Below are positions 62,431 through 64,000 of a DNA stretch of 64,000 nt, in pieces (position 1 is the first letter of the stretch; every line of letters starts with the position of its first letter). This DNA comes from Sulfurifustis variabilis. GTDB taxonomy: Bacteria; Pseudomonadota; Gammaproteobacteria; Acidiferrobacterales; Sulfurifustaceae. A program made the translations under genes and the position numbers. The notes under the pieces were generated by a model. That model was not told where the DNA came from. It worked only from the letters and a program-made list of their open reading frames with translations, and made no database searches. The stretch is taken from NCBI RefSeq assembly GCF_002355415.1, contig NZ_AP014936.1:1798001-1862000 (forward strand). Reading direction: 5' to 3'.

Positions 62431-64000
62431 ATGGCGAGCGTCGATCTCTCCAGCCGTCCCATCCTCGCGCAGGACATCCGCTTCGAGCGCGACGTCGTGG
62501 CGACCCGCCAGCGCGCGCGCCAGATCGCGGCCCTCCTCGGCTTCGATGCCCAGGACCAGACGCGCATCGCGACCGCCGTGTCGGAAATCGCGCGCAACGC
62601 GTTCGGCTACGCCGGCGGCGGGCGCGCGGAGTTCACGCTCGAGGACGCCGGGACCACGTTCGCCGTTCGGATCCGCGACCGCGGACCGGGCATCGACGGT
62701 CTTGACGACATCCTCGACGGGCGCTATCGCTCCGAAACCGGCATGGGCAAGGGCATCATCGGGGCGAAGCGGCTGATGGATGATTTTCGGGTGGACACGA
62801 GCCCGTCGCGCGGCACGACCGTCACGCTCGGCAAGCGGCTGCCCGCCGCGGTGGCGCCCGGCCGGCTCGGCGACATCGCCGCGCGGCTCGCCGCGCAGGC
62901 GCTCGAGGACCCGATCGACGAGCTGCGGCAGCAGAACCGGGAGCTGATGCAGGCGCTCGAGGCGCTGAACCAGCGCCAGCGCGAGCTGGCGGAGCTCAAC
63001 CGCGAGCTCGAGGACACGAACCGCGGCGTCGTCGCGCTCTACGCGGAGCTGGACGAAAAGGCCTACACGCTCCAGCGCGCCAACGAGGTCAAGAGCCGTT
63101 TCCTGTCGAACATGACGCACGAGTTCCGCACGCCGCTGAACTCGATCCTGAGTCTCGCGCGCCTGCTGCTCGACCGCGTGGACGGCGAGCTGAACCCGGA
63201 GCAGGAGAAGCAGATCGGCTTCATCCGCAAGGCCGCCGAGAACCTGTCCGAGCTGGTCAATGACCTGCTGGATCTGGCGAAGGTCGAGGCCGGCAAGATT
63301 CCGGTGCACCCGGTCGAGTTCCGGGTGAGCGACCTGTTCGGCACCATCCGCGGCATGCTCAAGCCGCTGCTCGCCGCGAACCTGTCGGTAAACCTCGTCT
63401 TCGAGTCGACCGACCACCTGCCCCCGCTCTACACCGACGAGGGCAAGGTGGCGCAGATCCTCCGCAACCTTATCTCGAACGCGCTCAAGTACACCGAGCG
63501 CGGCGAGGTGCGCGTGGGCGCGGAGCTCGCGAGCGGAGGCATGATGCTGTTCCACGTGACGGACACCGGGATCGGCATCGCGGCGGCCGACCAGGAGCGC
63601 ATCTTCGAGGAGTACACGCAGGTGGATTCCGAGATCCAGCGGCGCGTGCGCGGGACCGGACTCGGGCTGCCGCTCTCGCGCCGCCTGGCCCAGCTGCTCG
63701 GCGGCAACATCTCGGTCAAGAGCGACGTCGGCGTGGGATCGACCTTCTACGCCACCGTCGCCGTCCATTATGCCGGGCCGGCGGAGGTGTCCTACGTGCC
63801 CGAGCTGACCCGCCATCTCGATCCCACGCGCCTGCCGGTGCTGGTCGTCGAGGACAACCGCGAGGTGCTGTTCCTCTACGAGAAGTACGTGAAGAACTCG
63901 GGCTTCCAGATCATCCCGGCGCGCTCCACGAGAGAGGCGCGCGCGGTGCTGCAGGAGATCCGGCCGGTCGCGATCGTCCTCGACGTTCTGCTCGAAGGCG
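62431..64000 (+). CDS. Hybrid histidine kinase with RsbT-like N-terminal ATPase, C-terminus beyond window
   Basis: The visible 523 residues show: an RsbT-like GHKL domain (1-130; SEIARNAFGYAGGG, RDRGPGIDGLDD, GMGKGIIGAKRLMDDF); a coiled coil (about 145-215; LRQQNRELMQALEALNQRQR); HisKA with SNMTHEFRTPLNS; a second HATPase (LRNLISNALKYTERG, DTGIGIAAAD, GTGLGLPLSRRL); and a receiver domain (VLVVEDNREVLF) whose phospho-Asp region LDVLLEG is the last thing seen. It begins six bases after the phosphatase stop, with CGGAGG upstream. It probably relays stressosome state into phosphotransfer. Confidence 0.94.
   Translation, partial: MASVDLSSRPILAQDIRFERDVVATRQRARQIAALLGFDAQDQTRIATAVSEIARNAFGYAGGGRAEFTLEDAGTTFAVRIRDRGPGIDGLDDILDGRYRSETGMGKGIIGAKRLMDDFRVDTSPSRGTTVTLGKRLPAAVAPGRLGDIAARLAAQALEDPIDELRQQNRELMQALEALNQRQRELAELNRELEDTNRGVVALYAELDEKAYTLQRANEVKSRFLSNMTHEFRTPLNSILSLARLLLDRVDGELNPEQEKQIGFIRKAAENLSELVNDLLDLAKVEAGKIPVHPVEFRVSDLFGTIRGMLKPLLAANLSVNLVFESTDHLPPLYTDEGKVAQILRNLISNALKYTERGEVRVGAELASGGMMLFHVTDTGIGIAAADQERIFEEYTQVDSEIQRRVRGTGLGLPLSRRLAQLLGGNISVKSDVGVGSTFYATVAVHYAGPAEVSYVPELTRHLDPTRLPVLVVEDNREVLFLYEKYVKNSGFQIIPARSTREARAVLQEIRPVAIVLDVLLEG

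Overview
The window is a continuous stretch of G+C-rich (by eye about two thirds) bacterial chromosome with densely packed genes on both strands. I saw no tRNA, rRNA, CRISPR array, insertion sequence or phage gene. Gene content (Acidithiobacillus-type sulfide:quinone oxidoreductase, DsrC-family protein, Fe-superoxide dismutase, DUF6763-like protein, CecR/Ybh-like ABC exporter, RND pump) points to a free-living proteobacterium, probably a gammaproteobacterium with some sulfur metabolism. This is inference from families, not a phylogenetic placement.

Layout. 0-7 kb (minus strand): an alpha-amylase-family enzyme cut by the window edge, a UDP-glucuronate decarboxylase-like epimerase, then the NHEJ genes ku and ligD followed 16 bases later by an unusual HAD-phosphatase/HerA-like ATPase fusion. 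7-13 kb: a sensory-rhodopsin-transducer homologue, a short-chain dehydrogenase, a VKOR/SPW membrane protein and phosphoketolase. 13-17.7 kb: a MerR regulator with a mer-type 19-base-spacer promoter and a coupled unknown gene, two Hsp20 genes, an RNase H-like protein, a CapA-like protein and a DUF6763-like protein. 18-27.5 kb: sulfide:quinone oxidoreductase, then a nine-gene minus-strand operon running from a TetR regulator through an outer-membrane factor, fusion protein, two ATPases and two permeases to a small membrane protein and an FmdE-like protein. Six successive junctions in it are ATGA overlaps.

27.7-35 kb is a stress and redox block: His-rich exported protein, universal stress protein, DsrC-like protein, ferritin-like protein, ECF sigma factor, glutamate dehydrogenase, Fe-SOD, DUF2249, CBS-pair protein and a ribosome-hibernation-like protein. 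35-42.7 kb: polysaccharide pyruvyl transferase, a COG2509 flavoprotein, an RhlE-type helicase, a DJ-1/PfpI protein and a stand-alone B12 photoreceptor-like protein. 42.7-48.5 kb: a complete RND tripartite efflux operon. 49-57 kb: small conserved proteins, a HAF-repeat exported protein, a CHASE hybrid histidine kinase divergent from an outer-membrane protein, several very small genes, and a proline-rich exported protein. 57.5-64 kb: a MASE4-like diguanylate cyclase, a response regulator and a stressosome operon (RsbR, RsbS, RsbT, an ATPase-PP2C fusion, and a hybrid kinase carrying an RsbT-like N-terminus) that runs off the window.

How it may work together. Perfect FNR/Dnr-type palindromes (TTGAY-N4-RTCAA) lie upstream of hsp20, sqr, DUF2249 and the kinase/outer-membrane pair, and between the universal stress and DsrC-like genes. 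Near-matches precede the universal stress gene, the CBS gene and a small basic protein. This suggests that otherwise scattered genes form an oxygen- or nitric-oxide-responsive regulon. The stressosome, c-di-GMP, two-component and candidate light sensors (B12 photoreceptor, rhodopsin transducer homologue) make the window rich in environmental sensing.
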